The translations under genes were made by a program, and so were the position numbers. A stretch of DNA of 57,620 nt from positions 1 to 57,620 of the forward strand of contig CAZKFD010000025.1 in the NCBI GenBank assembly GCA_964551995.1, in the 5' to 3' direction. Positions 1-8,197 of this stretch are shown here, one piece after another. The stretch is from DATKJS01 sp964551995. Its GTDB lineage: Bacteria; Acidobacteriota; Aminicenantia; Aminicenantales; Saccharicenantaceae. Position 1 is the stretch's first letter, and the number at the start of each line of letters is the position of its first letter. The notes below the pieces were generated by a model. It saw only the letters and a list, made by a program, of their open reading frames with translations, made no database searches and was not told the DNA's origin.

Positions 1-1101
1 TTCGTCTCCAACGTCGACGGGACCGATTTCGCCGAGGCCGCCCGCGACCTGGATCCTGCCGAGACCCTCTTCATCGTCTCCTCCAAGACCTTCACGACCC
101 TGGAGACGATGGCCAACGCGCGCGCGGCCCGCGACTGGGCGCTCGCCGGCCTCGGCGGCGACGGGACGGCGCTGGCCAGGCATTTCGTGGCCGTCTCGAC
201 GAATGCGAAGGCGGTCGGAGAGTTCGGCATCGCTCACGCGAACATGTTCGAGCTCTGGGACTGGGTCGGCGGGCGCTACTCCATGGATTCGGCCATCGGC
301 CTCTCAACCATGCTGGCCGTGGGCCCGGACGGCTTCCGGAACATGCTCGACGGTTTCCGCCGCATGGACAAACACTTCCGCACTGCTCCGTTCGAAAAGA
401 ACCTCCCCGTGATCATGGGCCTTCTCGCCGTCTGGTACAACAACTTCTTCGGCGCCGGGACCGCGGCGGTCCTGCCCTATGATCAGTACCTGAAGCGTTT
501 CCCCGCCTATCTCCAGCAGCTGGCCATGGAGAGCAACGGCAAGCGCGTCACGCTCGACGGGAGCGCGGTCGCCTGCGAGACCGGTCCCGTCTATTGGGGC
601 GAGCCGGGGACCAACGGTCAGCACTCCTTCCTCCAGCTGATTCATCAGGGTACGCGGCTCATCCCGTGCGACTTCATCGCCTTCGCCCGGCCCCTCAACC
701 CGCTCGGCCGGCAGCACGACATCCTTCTGGCCAACATGTTGGCCCAGGCTGAGGCGCTGGCCTTCGGCAAGACCCCCGAGGAGGTGAAGGCCGAGGGGGC
801 GCCCGATCGGCTCGTGCCCCACCGCGTCTTTCCGGGCAACCGCCCCTCCAACACGATCCTCGGCGAACGCCTCACGCCGGGAACGCTGGGTGCGCTCGTG
901 GCGCTTTACGAGCACAACGTCTTCACTCAGGGGACGATCTGGAGCATCAACTCCTTCGACCAGTGGGGCGTCGAGCTGGGCAAGGCCCTGGCCCGGCGCA
1001 TTATCCCGGAGCTCGAGGGCCCGAAGGGGCCGCGGCTCGGGCACGACAGCTCGACGAACAGCCTGATCCGGCGCGTGCGGAAGCTCAAGGCGGCGGGCTG
1101 A
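1..1101 (+). CDS. pgi: Glucose-6-phosphate isomerase, C-terminal part (cut by window edge)
   Basis: Interconverts glucose-6-phosphate and fructose-6-phosphate in cytosolic glycolysis and gluconeogenesis. The frame is open from base 1, so the N-terminal part lies outside the window; an internal ATG at 109 is not the start. Both family signatures are visible: DWVGGRYS near base 268 and the second signature, around SFDQWGVELGKAL, near base 952. The segment WGEPGTNGQHS followed by LIHQGT supplies the catalytic Glu and His, and the Lys of VELGKAL is the usual ring-opening/proton-relay lysine. It stops with TGA and converges on the lipoprotein gene that ends at 1194. An fbp gene near 31 kb belongs to the same sugar-phosphate pathway but is not linked in an operon. 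Confidence 0.96.
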   Translation, partial: FVSNVDGTDFAEAARDLDPAETLFIVSSKTFTTLETMANARAARDWALAGLGGDGTALARHFVAVSTNAKAVGEFGIAHANMFELWDWVGGRYSMDSAIGLSTMLAVGPDGFRNMLDGFRRMDKHFRTAPFEKNLPVIMGLLAVWYNNFFGAGTAAVLPYDQYLKRFPAYLQQLAMESNGKRVTLDGSAVACETGPVYWGEPGTNGQHSFLQLIHQGTRLIPCDFIAFARPLNPLGRQHDILLANMLAQAEALAFGKTPEEVKAEGAPDRLVPHRVFPGNRPSNTILGERLTPGTLGALVALYEHNVFTQGTIWSINSFDQWGVELGKALARRIIPELEGPKGPRLGHDSSTNSLIRRVRKLKAAG

Positions 1102-1184
1102 CGGACGGCGACTTCGACGCCCTGCACCTTCGCGACAATGCCGCGCATCGCGGCGCGCTGGACTACAAAAGCCGTCGGTCCCGT

Positions 1185-1206
1185 GGAGACGGACTACTCC
1201 GTCTCC
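1185..1206. terminator. 9-bp hairpin between convergent genes
   Basis: GGAGACGGA (1185-1193) pairs perfectly with TCCGTCTCC (1198-1206) around a CTAC loop. The minus-strand stop codon of the lipoprotein gene (1194-1196) sits in the loop. No T-run follows on either strand, so a terminator or mRNA-end stabilising role is only inferred. Confidence 0.35.
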
Positions 1207-2993
1207 ATTGCCCCGATCCCGATCACGGCGCTGTCCGTGTCGAGGATCAGGAGCACGCCGCTGCTGACCTCATAGTAGGTCACATGGTAGACGGTGCCGG
1301 CGACGGTCAGCGTCCCCGTAAACCGTCCGGCGTTCGAGGTGTCCGCGGTATAGGCCCCCGTGAGGGCCTGGTTTGCGGAGACCGTCCCGATACTATTGAC
1401 GTCGACCGCGCCAGTCAGGGTCCCCGCCCCGCCGGCCACGGTCTGGCCGACGAAATCGGTTTCGCCGCTCGAGTTCACGAGTTGCATGTTGAGGGCGTAG
1501 TTGCCGGTGACCGTCCCCGTCGTTTGCGGGACGATTTGGCCGGTGGCAACCGAGGAGCCGTCAAAGTCCAGGATGAGCGCCCCCCCGCCGCCGTTCGGGT
1601 TGCTCGGGTCGATGAGGTTGACGGCCGGGTCCGTGGCGAAGATCATGAGGGACACCATATCCTGCGTGACGCCGACACTGGGAAGGCTGAAAGTTCCGGC
1701 CCCGTTCGGCGCGATGGCATAACTCGACTGGGCCCAGATGGAGCCGTTGGTGACGTTGCCGTCGTTGTTCACGTCGGCGAAGCCCGCCGTCAGGCCTCCG
1801 TTGCCGTTGGCCGTGAACTGGCCGACGGCGCCCTCGGGTCCCATTTCCGACGAGCCGCCGGCCGAAAAGACGTAGTTGCCGGTCAGGGTGGCGTTGGAGA
1901 AGGCCGGCGTCACCCCCGAGGCGGCTTGGCCGGCCATCATTCCGGCCCCAATGTAGGTCGGCACGTCCTCCTCGATGATCCGCAGGACCTCGCCCTGTAC
2001 GATGTAATATGCGAAGTGGAAGCCGACGTTAGTCGAAATCGTGCCCCGGCCGAACGCGTCCGGTGCCGTAATCGTTCCGGTCAGCAACGCGGACGACGTC
2101 GAGCCCCCGTCGTTTTCATAGAACGTACCGTTGCTCATCGTGTCGGTGGCCGCGTTAAGCATGGCGGTGCCGCCGCAGGCCATGGGCGTTCCGCTCGAGA
2201 TATCGATCCCGCCCGAAATGAAGGCGTAGTACCCGTTGATCGAGGCCGCGACGGCGACCCCCGAGGGCTGGGAATCGAGGGTTCCGCTCGAAGTCGCCGT
2301 GGCGTCGAATTGGATGATGGACGCGTGCGTGGCCGAGGTGAGCGCCAGGCTGAACGTTTCGACGCCGTTGTTTGGCAGGGCCGCGTCGTTGACGTTCAGC
2401 GTTATGCTCCCCCGGCCGTCGGGGCCGATGGCGTAGGTTCCAGTGACTTGGTCGCCTCCCGCCTGGCGGACGTTGTCGGCGTAGTCCTGTTCGCCCCCGG
2501 TAATATTGCCGCTGCCGTCCGTGATGACCGTGCCGACGGCCGTGTAGTTGCCGTAGCTGTCGTTACCCTGGACCTGGAAGACGTACGCGCCGCTCAGCTG
2601 GGAATTCGAAGCGCCGGACACGATCGTGATCGTAACGCTTTGCGAGGCCGAGCTGTCCGCAGTCGACGTGGCCGTGACCTTCACGGTCCCCGTCGACGCC
2701 GGGGCGGTGAAGACGGCCGTCACGCCGTTCGCCGTGTGCGAGGGGCTGATCGTCCCGTTTGAGGTTGACCAATCGATCCCTTCGTTGCTCGTGTCGTTGA
2801 GCACGTTGGCCGTGAGGCTCACGGACTGGCTGACCGTCACGATCGAGGGCCAGTTCGTCAGGACGATGGAGATGCTCGAGGACGACGAACTGGAGGAGCT
2901 GCTGCACGCCACCCCGGCGATCAGGCCACCGGCGACGAGCAGGCCGATAAGGGCGCGAGCCGGAAGATGTCGCTTTGCTGTGATCGTAGCCAT
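1194..2993 (-). CDS. Serine-run outer-membrane lipoprotein with Ig-like domain and four acidobacterial-type repeats
   Basis: The product starts with a lysine/arginine n-region and a hydrophobic stretch ending in the lipobox AGVAC, followed by about ten serines that probably act as a flexible tether. Ser at +2 favours outer-membrane sorting. An Ig-like domain follows (about residues 45-130). Then come four units that open with a pattern like LxGxYxF or NGYYAF and contain Gly/Asn-rich strands such as DGSGNITGG and GPDGRGSITL, a repeat style common in Acidobacteria. I chose ATG at 2993 because AGGA lies five bases upstream. A GTG at 3005 overlapping the preceding stop codon (GTGA) is the alternative. 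It follows the 3002-3466 gene directly, so they form one operon. The exact function is unknown; an adhesive or surface-display role is a guess. Confidence 0.8.
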   Translation of the reverse strand: MATITAKRHLPARALIGLLVAGGLIAGVACSSSSSSSSSSISIVLTNWPSIVTVSQSVSLTANVLNDTSNEGIDWSTSNGTISPSHTANGVTAVFTAPASTGTVKVTATSTADSSASQSVTITIVSGASNSQLSGAYVFQVQGNDSYGNYTAVGTVITDGSGNITGGEQDYADNVRQAGGDQVTGTYAIGPDGRGSITLNVNDAALPNNGVETFSLALTSATHASIIQFDATATSSGTLDSQPSGVAVAASINGYYAFISGGIDISSGTPMACGGTAMLNAATDTMSNGTFYENDGGSTSSALLTGTITAPDAFGRGTISTNVGFHFAYYIVQGEVLRIIEEDVPTYIGAGMMAGQAASGVTPAFSNATLTGNYVFSAGGSSEMGPEGAVGQFTANGNGGLTAGFADVNNDGNVTNGSIWAQSSYAIAPNGAGTFSLPSVGVTQDMVSLMIFATDPAVNLIDPSNPNGGGGALILDFDGSSVATGQIVPQTTGTVTGNYALNMQLVNSSGETDFVGQTVAGGAGTLTGAVDVNSIGTVSANQALTGAYTADTSNAGRFTGTLTVAGTVYHVTYYEVSSGVLLILDTDSAVIGIGAMETE

Positions 2994-3001
2994 GGCCGTC
3001 C

Positions 3002-3466
3002 TCACTTTTCCTTGGCCGCGCTCGTCCGGTCCTCGATCCAGGCATGACCCGTCCGGATGAGGAAGCCGCGCGCGCTCCGGATCGCGTAAACGAGGCTGCC
3101 CGTCTGGATCGTGCGCACGAGGAACACCGGATGCCCGAGGACGCTCGTCATCACTCCGACGAGCTTGACCTCCTGGCCCGGGCCGAGCGTCAGGGCTTTG
3201 GGACCCTTCAGGGCGTAATCGCCGAGATGGGCGTCGATCGTCGACGAAGACGCGGACACCATCACGTGGGCGCCCGCGAGCATGCCCGGATCGGGGGTTG
3301 CCACCAGGCTGACCACGCTCCCCGTGATCGTGGTCTCCCTCGCGGCATCGTACCGGGGGGCCCTGATGGTCCTCATCCCCGCGGCCGTCTGCGCCTGAGC
3401 GTGCGTCATGATCAGCAACAGGGCGGAGATGAGCAAGGCTCCCCCACCGCCGTGAGATCTTTTCAT
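3002..3466 (-). CDS. Small secreted protein of unknown function
   Basis: About 154 residues. A classical signal peptide (MKRS, a Gly-rich and hydrophobic stretch, cleavage probably after AQAQ) is followed by a compact beta-rich domain with segments such as ETTITGSVVSLVATPDPG and GQEVKLVGVMTSV. These resemble small OB-fold-like periplasmic domains, but I cannot name a family. The start at 3466 is fixed by GGAGGAAG directly upstream; the longer frame reaching 3550 lacks a ribosome site. It is the first gene of a two-gene operon with the serine-run lipoprotein, whose start region overlaps this stop codon. A secreted partner of that lipoprotein is an inference from position only. Confidence 0.72.
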   Translation of the reverse strand: MKRSHGGGGALLISALLLIMTHAQAQTAAGMRTIRAPRYDAARETTITGSVVSLVATPDPGMLAGAHVMVSASSSTIDAHLGDYALKGPKALTLGPGQEVKLVGVMTSVLGHPVFLVRTIQTGSLVYAIRSARGFLIRTGHAWIEDRTSAAKEK

Positions 3467-3502
3467 CGCTTCCTCCTTATAGAGCCGAGGGCGTTGGCTG
3501 GC

Positions 3503-3528
3503 GGCTCGCCCGCGATGGCGGGGGAGCC
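3503..3528 (-). promoter_or_regulatory. Stem-loop in the leader of the small secreted protein mRNA
   Basis: GGCTC/GAGCC and CCCGC/GCGGG pair around a four-base loop, with one central mismatch. It lies between the predicted transcript start near 3570 and the ribosome site at 3470. A role in mRNA stability or translation is inferred only. Confidence 0.35.
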
Positions 3529-3576
3529 GAAACGGGCCCGCCCGTCGCAAAAAATTCCACCGCCCCTTCCCAAACC

Positions 3577-3605
3577 ATGATAGGCCTAAGCGGAACGGAA
3601 ATCAA
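3577..3605 (-). promoter_or_regulatory. Sigma70-type promoter for the 3466-1194 operon
   Basis: Read on the minus strand: TTGATT (3600-3605), a 17-base spacer and TATCAT (3577-3582). This gives a leader of about 100 bases. It is divergent from the efflux-operon promoter at 3679. Together they account for the 358-base gap at 3467-3824. Confidence 0.6.
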
Positions 3606-3678
3606 ATCGGGCCGGCGCCACCGCCGGCCCCGAAACGCGTGCCGCCCACTTTGCTCCCGGCACGGGACCGATCCGGTA

Positions 3679-3707
3679 TTGACAGCGATGGGGACGCGGG
3701 TTAATAT
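3679..3707 (+). promoter_or_regulatory. Sigma70-type promoter for the RND efflux operon
   Basis: TTGACA (3679-3684), a 17-base spacer and TAATAT (3702-3707). The predicted start lies near 3714, about 110 bases upstream of the adaptor gene. I see no regulator gene next to it and no clear operator palindrome. Confidence 0.65.
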
Positions 3708-3824
3708 GGATAATTGGACGTCGGTCTTTTTCGCGACGACAGGTGAATCAGGCGCGGCGAAACAGGACGAGATAGAAAAGCGGAGCGCCTAGGCTCCTCT
3801 TGGGAATCGCTCGGAGGCTCGCTC

Positions 3825-5075
3825 ATGGAATCCCAAAAAAAGGATGACCCTCACGGCCGGCTTGCGGAGCCGACATCTCCGGCGGCTGCCTCCGAAGGCC
3901 CGGCGCACCGGCGCCGGAGATGGCCGTGGATCCTGGGAGCGGCCCTCATCATCTTGGGGGTGTGGCTCGTGTGGCCTCGGCTGCACACCGGCCGGTCTCC
4001 GAAGGATCCCAGGCTCGGACTCGATGCGGCGATGCAGGGCGTCCCCGTGACCGGGGCCGTCGCCCGCATAGAGGACCTCCCGGTTTATCTGACCGGCCTC
4101 GGCTCTGTCATTCCGGTCAAGACGGTCACCGTCCGGACCCGGGTCGACGGCCAGCTCGACAAAGTCGCCTACCGCGAAGGGCAATCAGTCCGCGAGGGCG
4201 ACCTCCTGGCGGAGATCGACCCTCGTCCCTTCGAGGTCCAGCTCCACCAGGCCGAGGGACAGCTGGCCAAGGACCAGGCGGCATTGGTCAACGCCAAGCT
4301 CGACCTGAAGCGCTACCAAGAGCTGATCAAGGACGATTCCATTCCGCGCCAGCAGCTCGACACGCAAGCGGCCCTCGTCGACCAGTACGAGGCGGCGCTG
4401 AAGAGCGACCAGGCCCAGGTCGACAGCGCCAAGCTCAACCTCGTCTATTGCCGGATCACGGCGCCGCTCTCCGGGCTCACCGGCCTCAGGCTCGTCGACC
4501 CCGGGAACATGGTCCACGCGAGCGACACGAACGGCCTCGTCGTCATCACCCAGCAGCAGCCCATCACGGTCGTCTTCACCATCCCCGCGCGCTATCTGCC
4601 GCAGGTGATGCAGCAGGTGCGGGCCGGGAATAAGCTCGCCGTCGAGGCCTGGGACGAGTTCGCGACGCGCAAGCTCGCCGACGGCACGCTCTTCGCCACC
4701 GACAACCTCGTCGATCCGAGCACGAGCACCATCCGCATCAAGGCCCTCTTCCCCAACACGGATTACGCCCTTTATCCCAGTCAGCTGATCAGCGCCAAGC
4801 TTCTCGTGGACACGCTCCGGGGGGCCATCGTCGTGCCCACGGAAGCGCTCCAGCTGAGCTCCCAGTCCACCTTCGTTTACGTCGTCAAGCCGGACCGGAC
4901 GGTCGAGATCCGGAACGTCGACGTCCGGCTGACGCAGGGCGATGACAGCGCAATCGCCAAGGGCCTCTCGGCCGGCGAAATGGTCGTCACCGAGGGCGTC
5001 GATAAGCTCCAGGCCGGGACGCGGGTCGCCGTGGCGGGCGCGACCGCCGCCCCGGCCGGGAAGCACTCCTCATGA
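3825..5075 (+). CDS. mdtA: MdtA-like RND efflux periplasmic adaptor
   Basis: Membrane-fusion protein that would link the inner-membrane RND pumps to the outer-membrane channel. The short cytosolic N-terminus is rich in Arg and leads into one membrane anchor (about residues 32-52). The lipoyl/barrel-sandwich half-motif follows (VRTRVDGQLDKVAYREGQSVREGDLL). After it come an alpha-hairpin coiled coil rich in Gln, Lys and Asp (about 130-210), the second lipoyl half (ITAPLSGLTGLRLVDPGNMV) and beta-barrel and membrane-proximal domains. The length of 416 residues is normal for MdtA. The start is supported by GGAGG six bases upstream. It is the first gene of a four-gene operon, and its stop overlaps the next start as ATGA. 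Confidence 0.93.
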   Translation: MESQKKDDPHGRLAEPTSPAAASEGPAHRRRRWPWILGAALIILGVWLVWPRLHTGRSPKDPRLGLDAAMQGVPVTGAVARIEDLPVYLTGLGSVIPVKTVTVRTRVDGQLDKVAYREGQSVREGDLLAEIDPRPFEVQLHQAEGQLAKDQAALVNAKLDLKRYQELIKDDSIPRQQLDTQAALVDQYEAALKSDQAQVDSAKLNLVYCRITAPLSGLTGLRLVDPGNMVHASDTNGLVVITQQQPITVVFTIPARYLPQVMQQVRAGNKLAVEAWDEFATRKLADGTLFATDNLVDPSTSTIRIKALFPNTDYALYPSQLISAKLLVDTLRGAIVVPTEALQLSSQSTFVYVVKPDRTVEIRNVDVRLTQGDDSAIAKGLSAGEMVVTEGVDKLQAGTRVAVAGATAAPAGKHSS

Positions 5076-8000
5076 ACCCCTCGCGGCCTTTCATCCAGCG
5101 GCCGATCGCCACGGCTCTGCTCATGGTGGGCCTCCTGATCGCCGGCACCATCGGTTTCCGTCAGCTTCCGGTTTCGGCGCTTCCCCAGGTGGATTACCCG
5201 ACAATTCAGGTCGTGACGTTCTATCCCGGCGCGAGCCCCGACGTCATGGCCTCGGCCGTGACCGCGCCGCTCGAGCGCCAGTTCGGGCAGATGCCGGGCC
5301 TCAACCAGATGACGTCGGCAAGCTCCGCCGGGAGCTCGCTGATCACCCTCCAGTTCGTCCTCACCCTGAACATCGATGTCGCGGAGCAAGAGGTCCAGGC
5401 GGCGATCAACGCGGCGGGGACCTACCTCCCCGCCGACCTGCCCAACCCGCCGATCTACAGCAAGATCAACCCGGCCGATGCGCCGATCCTGACCTTGGCC
5501 CTGACCTCGGATACGATGCCGCTCTCCAAGGTCGAGGACTACGCCGACACCCGCTTCGCGCAGAAGATCGCGCAGCTTCCGGGCGTCGGACTGGTCAGCA
5601 TCAGCGGCGGCCAGAAGCCGTCCATCCGGATCCAGGTGAACCCCGTCGCCATGGCCTCGCTCGGCCTGACGATGGAGGACGTCCGGAACGCGATCGCCCA
5701 AGCCAACGTCAACCAGGCCAAAGGCTCGTTCGACGGCCGGGGCGAGGCCTACGCGATCTGGGCGAACGACCAGATCCTGACGAGCGCCGACTACCGCCCG
5801 CTCGTCGTCGCCTACCGCAACGGCGCGCCGGTCCGCCTCTCGGACATCGCTACGGTCGTCGACTCAGCCGAGAACGTGCGGCAGGCCGCCTGGATGAACC
5901 AGGTGCCCGCGGTCATCGTCAACATCCAGCGCCAGCCGGGGGCCAACATCATCTCCGTCGCCGACAGCGTCAAGCGGCTCCTGCCGCGGCTGCGCGCTTC
6001 CCTGCCCCTGTCCGTGAAGGTCTCGATCCTGACGGACCGCACGACGACGATCCGGGCCTCGGTCCGCGACGTCGAGTTCACGCTCATGCTGACGATCGCG
6101 CTCGTCGTCATGGTCATCTTCCTCTTCCTGCGCACGGCGGCCGGCACGGTCATCCCGAGCGTCGCCGTGCCTCTCTCCCTCGTCGGCACGTTCGGCGTCA
6201 TCTATCTCCTGGGCTTCAGCCTGAACAACCTGACCCTGATGGCCTTGACGATCGCCACCGGGTTCGTCGTCGACGACGCCATCGTCATGATCGAGAACAT
6301 CTCCCGCTACATCGAGGAGGGGATCCCGCCCCTCAAGGCGGCCTTCCAGGGCTCCGAGCAGATCGGCTTCACCATCATGTCCCTGACGGTCTCGCTGATT
6401 GCCGTCCTCATCCCCCTCCTCTTCATGGGGGACGTCGTCGGGCGGCTGTTCCGCGAGTTCGCCGTGACCCTGTCGGTGACGATTCTGATCTCCGCGGCCG
6501 TCTCGCTGACCCTCACCCCGATGATGTGCAGCAAGCTCCTCCGCCTCAAGCCGGAATCGGAACAGAGCCGCTTCTACCGGACCTCGCAGCGGGCCTTCGA
6601 CAGCGTCATCAGGTTTTATGACCGGACGCTGACTTGGATCTTCCGGCACCGCCGGGAGACGCTTCTCGTCGCCGTGGGGACGCTCGTGCTGACGATCGTC
6701 CTCTACTTCGTCGTCCCCAAGGGCTTTTTCCCCGTCCAGGATACGGGTGTCATCCTGGGCATCTCCGAGGCGCCGCAGACGGTCTCCTTCGCGGCCATGG
6801 CCGAGCGCCAGCAGGCGCTGGCCAAGGTCATTCTCCAGGACCCGGCCGTCGAGAGCCTGTCCTCCTTCATCGGCATCGACGGCGTTAACACAACGGTCAA
6901 CAGCGGACGCATCCAGATCAACCTCGTGCCCCTCGAGAAGCGGAAGATCAGCGCCAGCGAGTTCATCCGCCGCCTGCAGCCGAAACTGGCCCGGGCCACG
7001 GGCATCACGCTCTTCATGCAGCCGATCCAGGAGCTGACCGTGGAGGACCGGGTCAGCCGGACGCAGTATCAATACACGCTCGAGGATCCCGATGTCCGGG
7101 AACTCTCGGCCTGGGCCCCCCGCTTCGTCGACCGGCTCCGGATGTCCCCGGAGCTCCGCGACGTGGCCAGCGACCAGCAGACCGAGGGCCTCGAGGCCCG
7201 CGTCGTCCTCGACCGCACGACGGCCTCCCGTCTCGGCATCACGCCGCAAATGCTGGACGACACGCTCTACGATTCCTTCGGCCAGCGGCAGGTCTCCATC
7301 ATGTTCACGGAGCTCAACCAATACCGCGTCGTCCTCGAGAGCCAGCCTGGCTTCCAGATGCGGCCGGAGGACCTCGGCCGCGTCCGTCTGAAGTCGGCCG
7401 GAACCGGGCTCGTGCCTCTGGACGCCTTTACCGACATCCGGTTCTCGAACGCCGCGCTGGCCGTGAACCACCAGGGCCAGTTCCCGGTCGTCACGGTCTC
7501 CTTCAACCTCGCCCCCAACGCCTCGCTGGGCGCGGCCGTCCGGGCCGTCGACAAGGCCGCGGCCGAGGTCGGCCTTCCGGCCAGCATCGACCGTGGCTTC
7601 CAGGGCACGGCGCAGGCCTTCCGCAAGTCGCTGGTCAACACGCCGTTCCTGCTTCTTGCCGCCATCATCACCGTCTATATCCTCCTCGGCGTGCTTTATG
7701 AAAGCTACATCCATCCGGTGACCATCCTATCGACGCTGCCCTCGGCGGGCATCGGAGCCCTCCTCTCCCTGATCCTCTTCCGGACGGATTTTTCCGTCAT
7801 CGCCCTTATCGGGATCATCCTCCTCATTGGCATCGTCGAGAAGAACGCCATCATGATGATCGACTTCGCCCTCGACGCCCAGCGCCAGGAGGGCAAGCCT
7901 GCGCATGAGGCCATCCACCAGGCGGCCCTGCTCCGGTTCCGGCCGATCCTGATGACGACCATGGCCGCCCTCCTGGCCGGGATCCCCCTGGCCGTGGGGA

Positions 8001-8197
8001 CCGGGATCGGGTCGGAGCTTCGCCGCCCCCTGGGCATCGCCATCGTCGGCGGCCTGATCTTCAGCCAGATGCTGACGCTTTACACGACACCCGTCATTTA
8101 CCTTGCGTTCGACCGGCTGTCGCACCATCTTTCGGGAGCGGGGAGACGGCAGGCTTCCGGGCCGACCGCCGGGGCGTCCCCTGAGGGGAAGGCGTGA
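5072..8197 (+). CDS. mdtB: RND multidrug efflux permease, first of a tandem pair (MdtB-like)
   Basis: An inner-membrane proton-driven drug exporter of the AcrB/MdtB superfamily, 1041 residues, the usual length. The N-terminus (FIQRPIATALLMVGL) is the conserved first helix. The proton-relay Asp pair is in GFVVDDAIVMIEN (TM4), and the relay Lys is in GIVEKNAIMMIDF (TM10). Two large periplasmic porter/docking loops follow TM1 and TM7, giving the usual internal duplication. It overlaps the adaptor by ATGA and the next pump by GTGA, so translation is probably coupled. Two different RND pumps after one adaptor is the MdtABC/MuxABC arrangement, in which the pumps form a heterotrimer. That assembly is known for those families and inferred here. 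Confidence 0.95.
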   Translation: MNPSRPFIQRPIATALLMVGLLIAGTIGFRQLPVSALPQVDYPTIQVVTFYPGASPDVMASAVTAPLERQFGQMPGLNQMTSASSAGSSLITLQFVLTLNIDVAEQEVQAAINAAGTYLPADLPNPPIYSKINPADAPILTLALTSDTMPLSKVEDYADTRFAQKIAQLPGVGLVSISGGQKPSIRIQVNPVAMASLGLTMEDVRNAIAQANVNQAKGSFDGRGEAYAIWANDQILTSADYRPLVVAYRNGAPVRLSDIATVVDSAENVRQAAWMNQVPAVIVNIQRQPGANIISVADSVKRLLPRLRASLPLSVKVSILTDRTTTIRASVRDVEFTLMLTIALVVMVIFLFLRTAAGTVIPSVAVPLSLVGTFGVIYLLGFSLNNLTLMALTIATGFVVDDAIVMIENISRYIEEGIPPLKAAFQGSEQIGFTIMSLTVSLIAVLIPLLFMGDVVGRLFREFAVTLSVTILISAAVSLTLTPMMCSKLLRLKPESEQSRFYRTSQRAFDSVIRFYDRTLTWIFRHRRETLLVAVGTLVLTIVLYFVVPKGFFPVQDTGVILGISEAPQTVSFAAMAERQQALAKVILQDPAVESLSSFIGIDGVNTTVNSGRIQINLVPLEKRKISASEFIRRLQPKLARATGITLFMQPIQELTVEDRVSRTQYQYTLEDPDVRELSAWAPRFVDRLRMSPELRDVASDQQTEGLEARVVLDRTTASRLGITPQMLDDTLYDSFGQRQVSIMFTELNQYRVVLESQPGFQMRPEDLGRVRLKSAGTGLVPLDAFTDIRFSNAALAVNHQGQFPVVTVSFNLAPNASLGAAVRAVDKAAAEVGLPASIDRGFQGTAQAFRKSLVNTPFLLLAAIITVYILLGVLYESYIHPVTILSTLPSAGIGALLSLILFRTDFSVIALIGIILLIGIVEKNAIMMIDFALDAQRQEGKPAHEAIHQAALLRFRPILMTTMAALLAGIPLAVGTGIGSELRRPLGIAIVGGLIFSQMLTLYTTPVIYLAFDRLSHHLSGAGRRQASGPTAGASPEGKA

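Noticed and set aside
963..2762. Long plus-strand frame across the pgi end and lipoprotein gene
   Set aside because: It overlaps two well-supported genes, and its translation is low-complexity Arg/Gly/Asp without homology.
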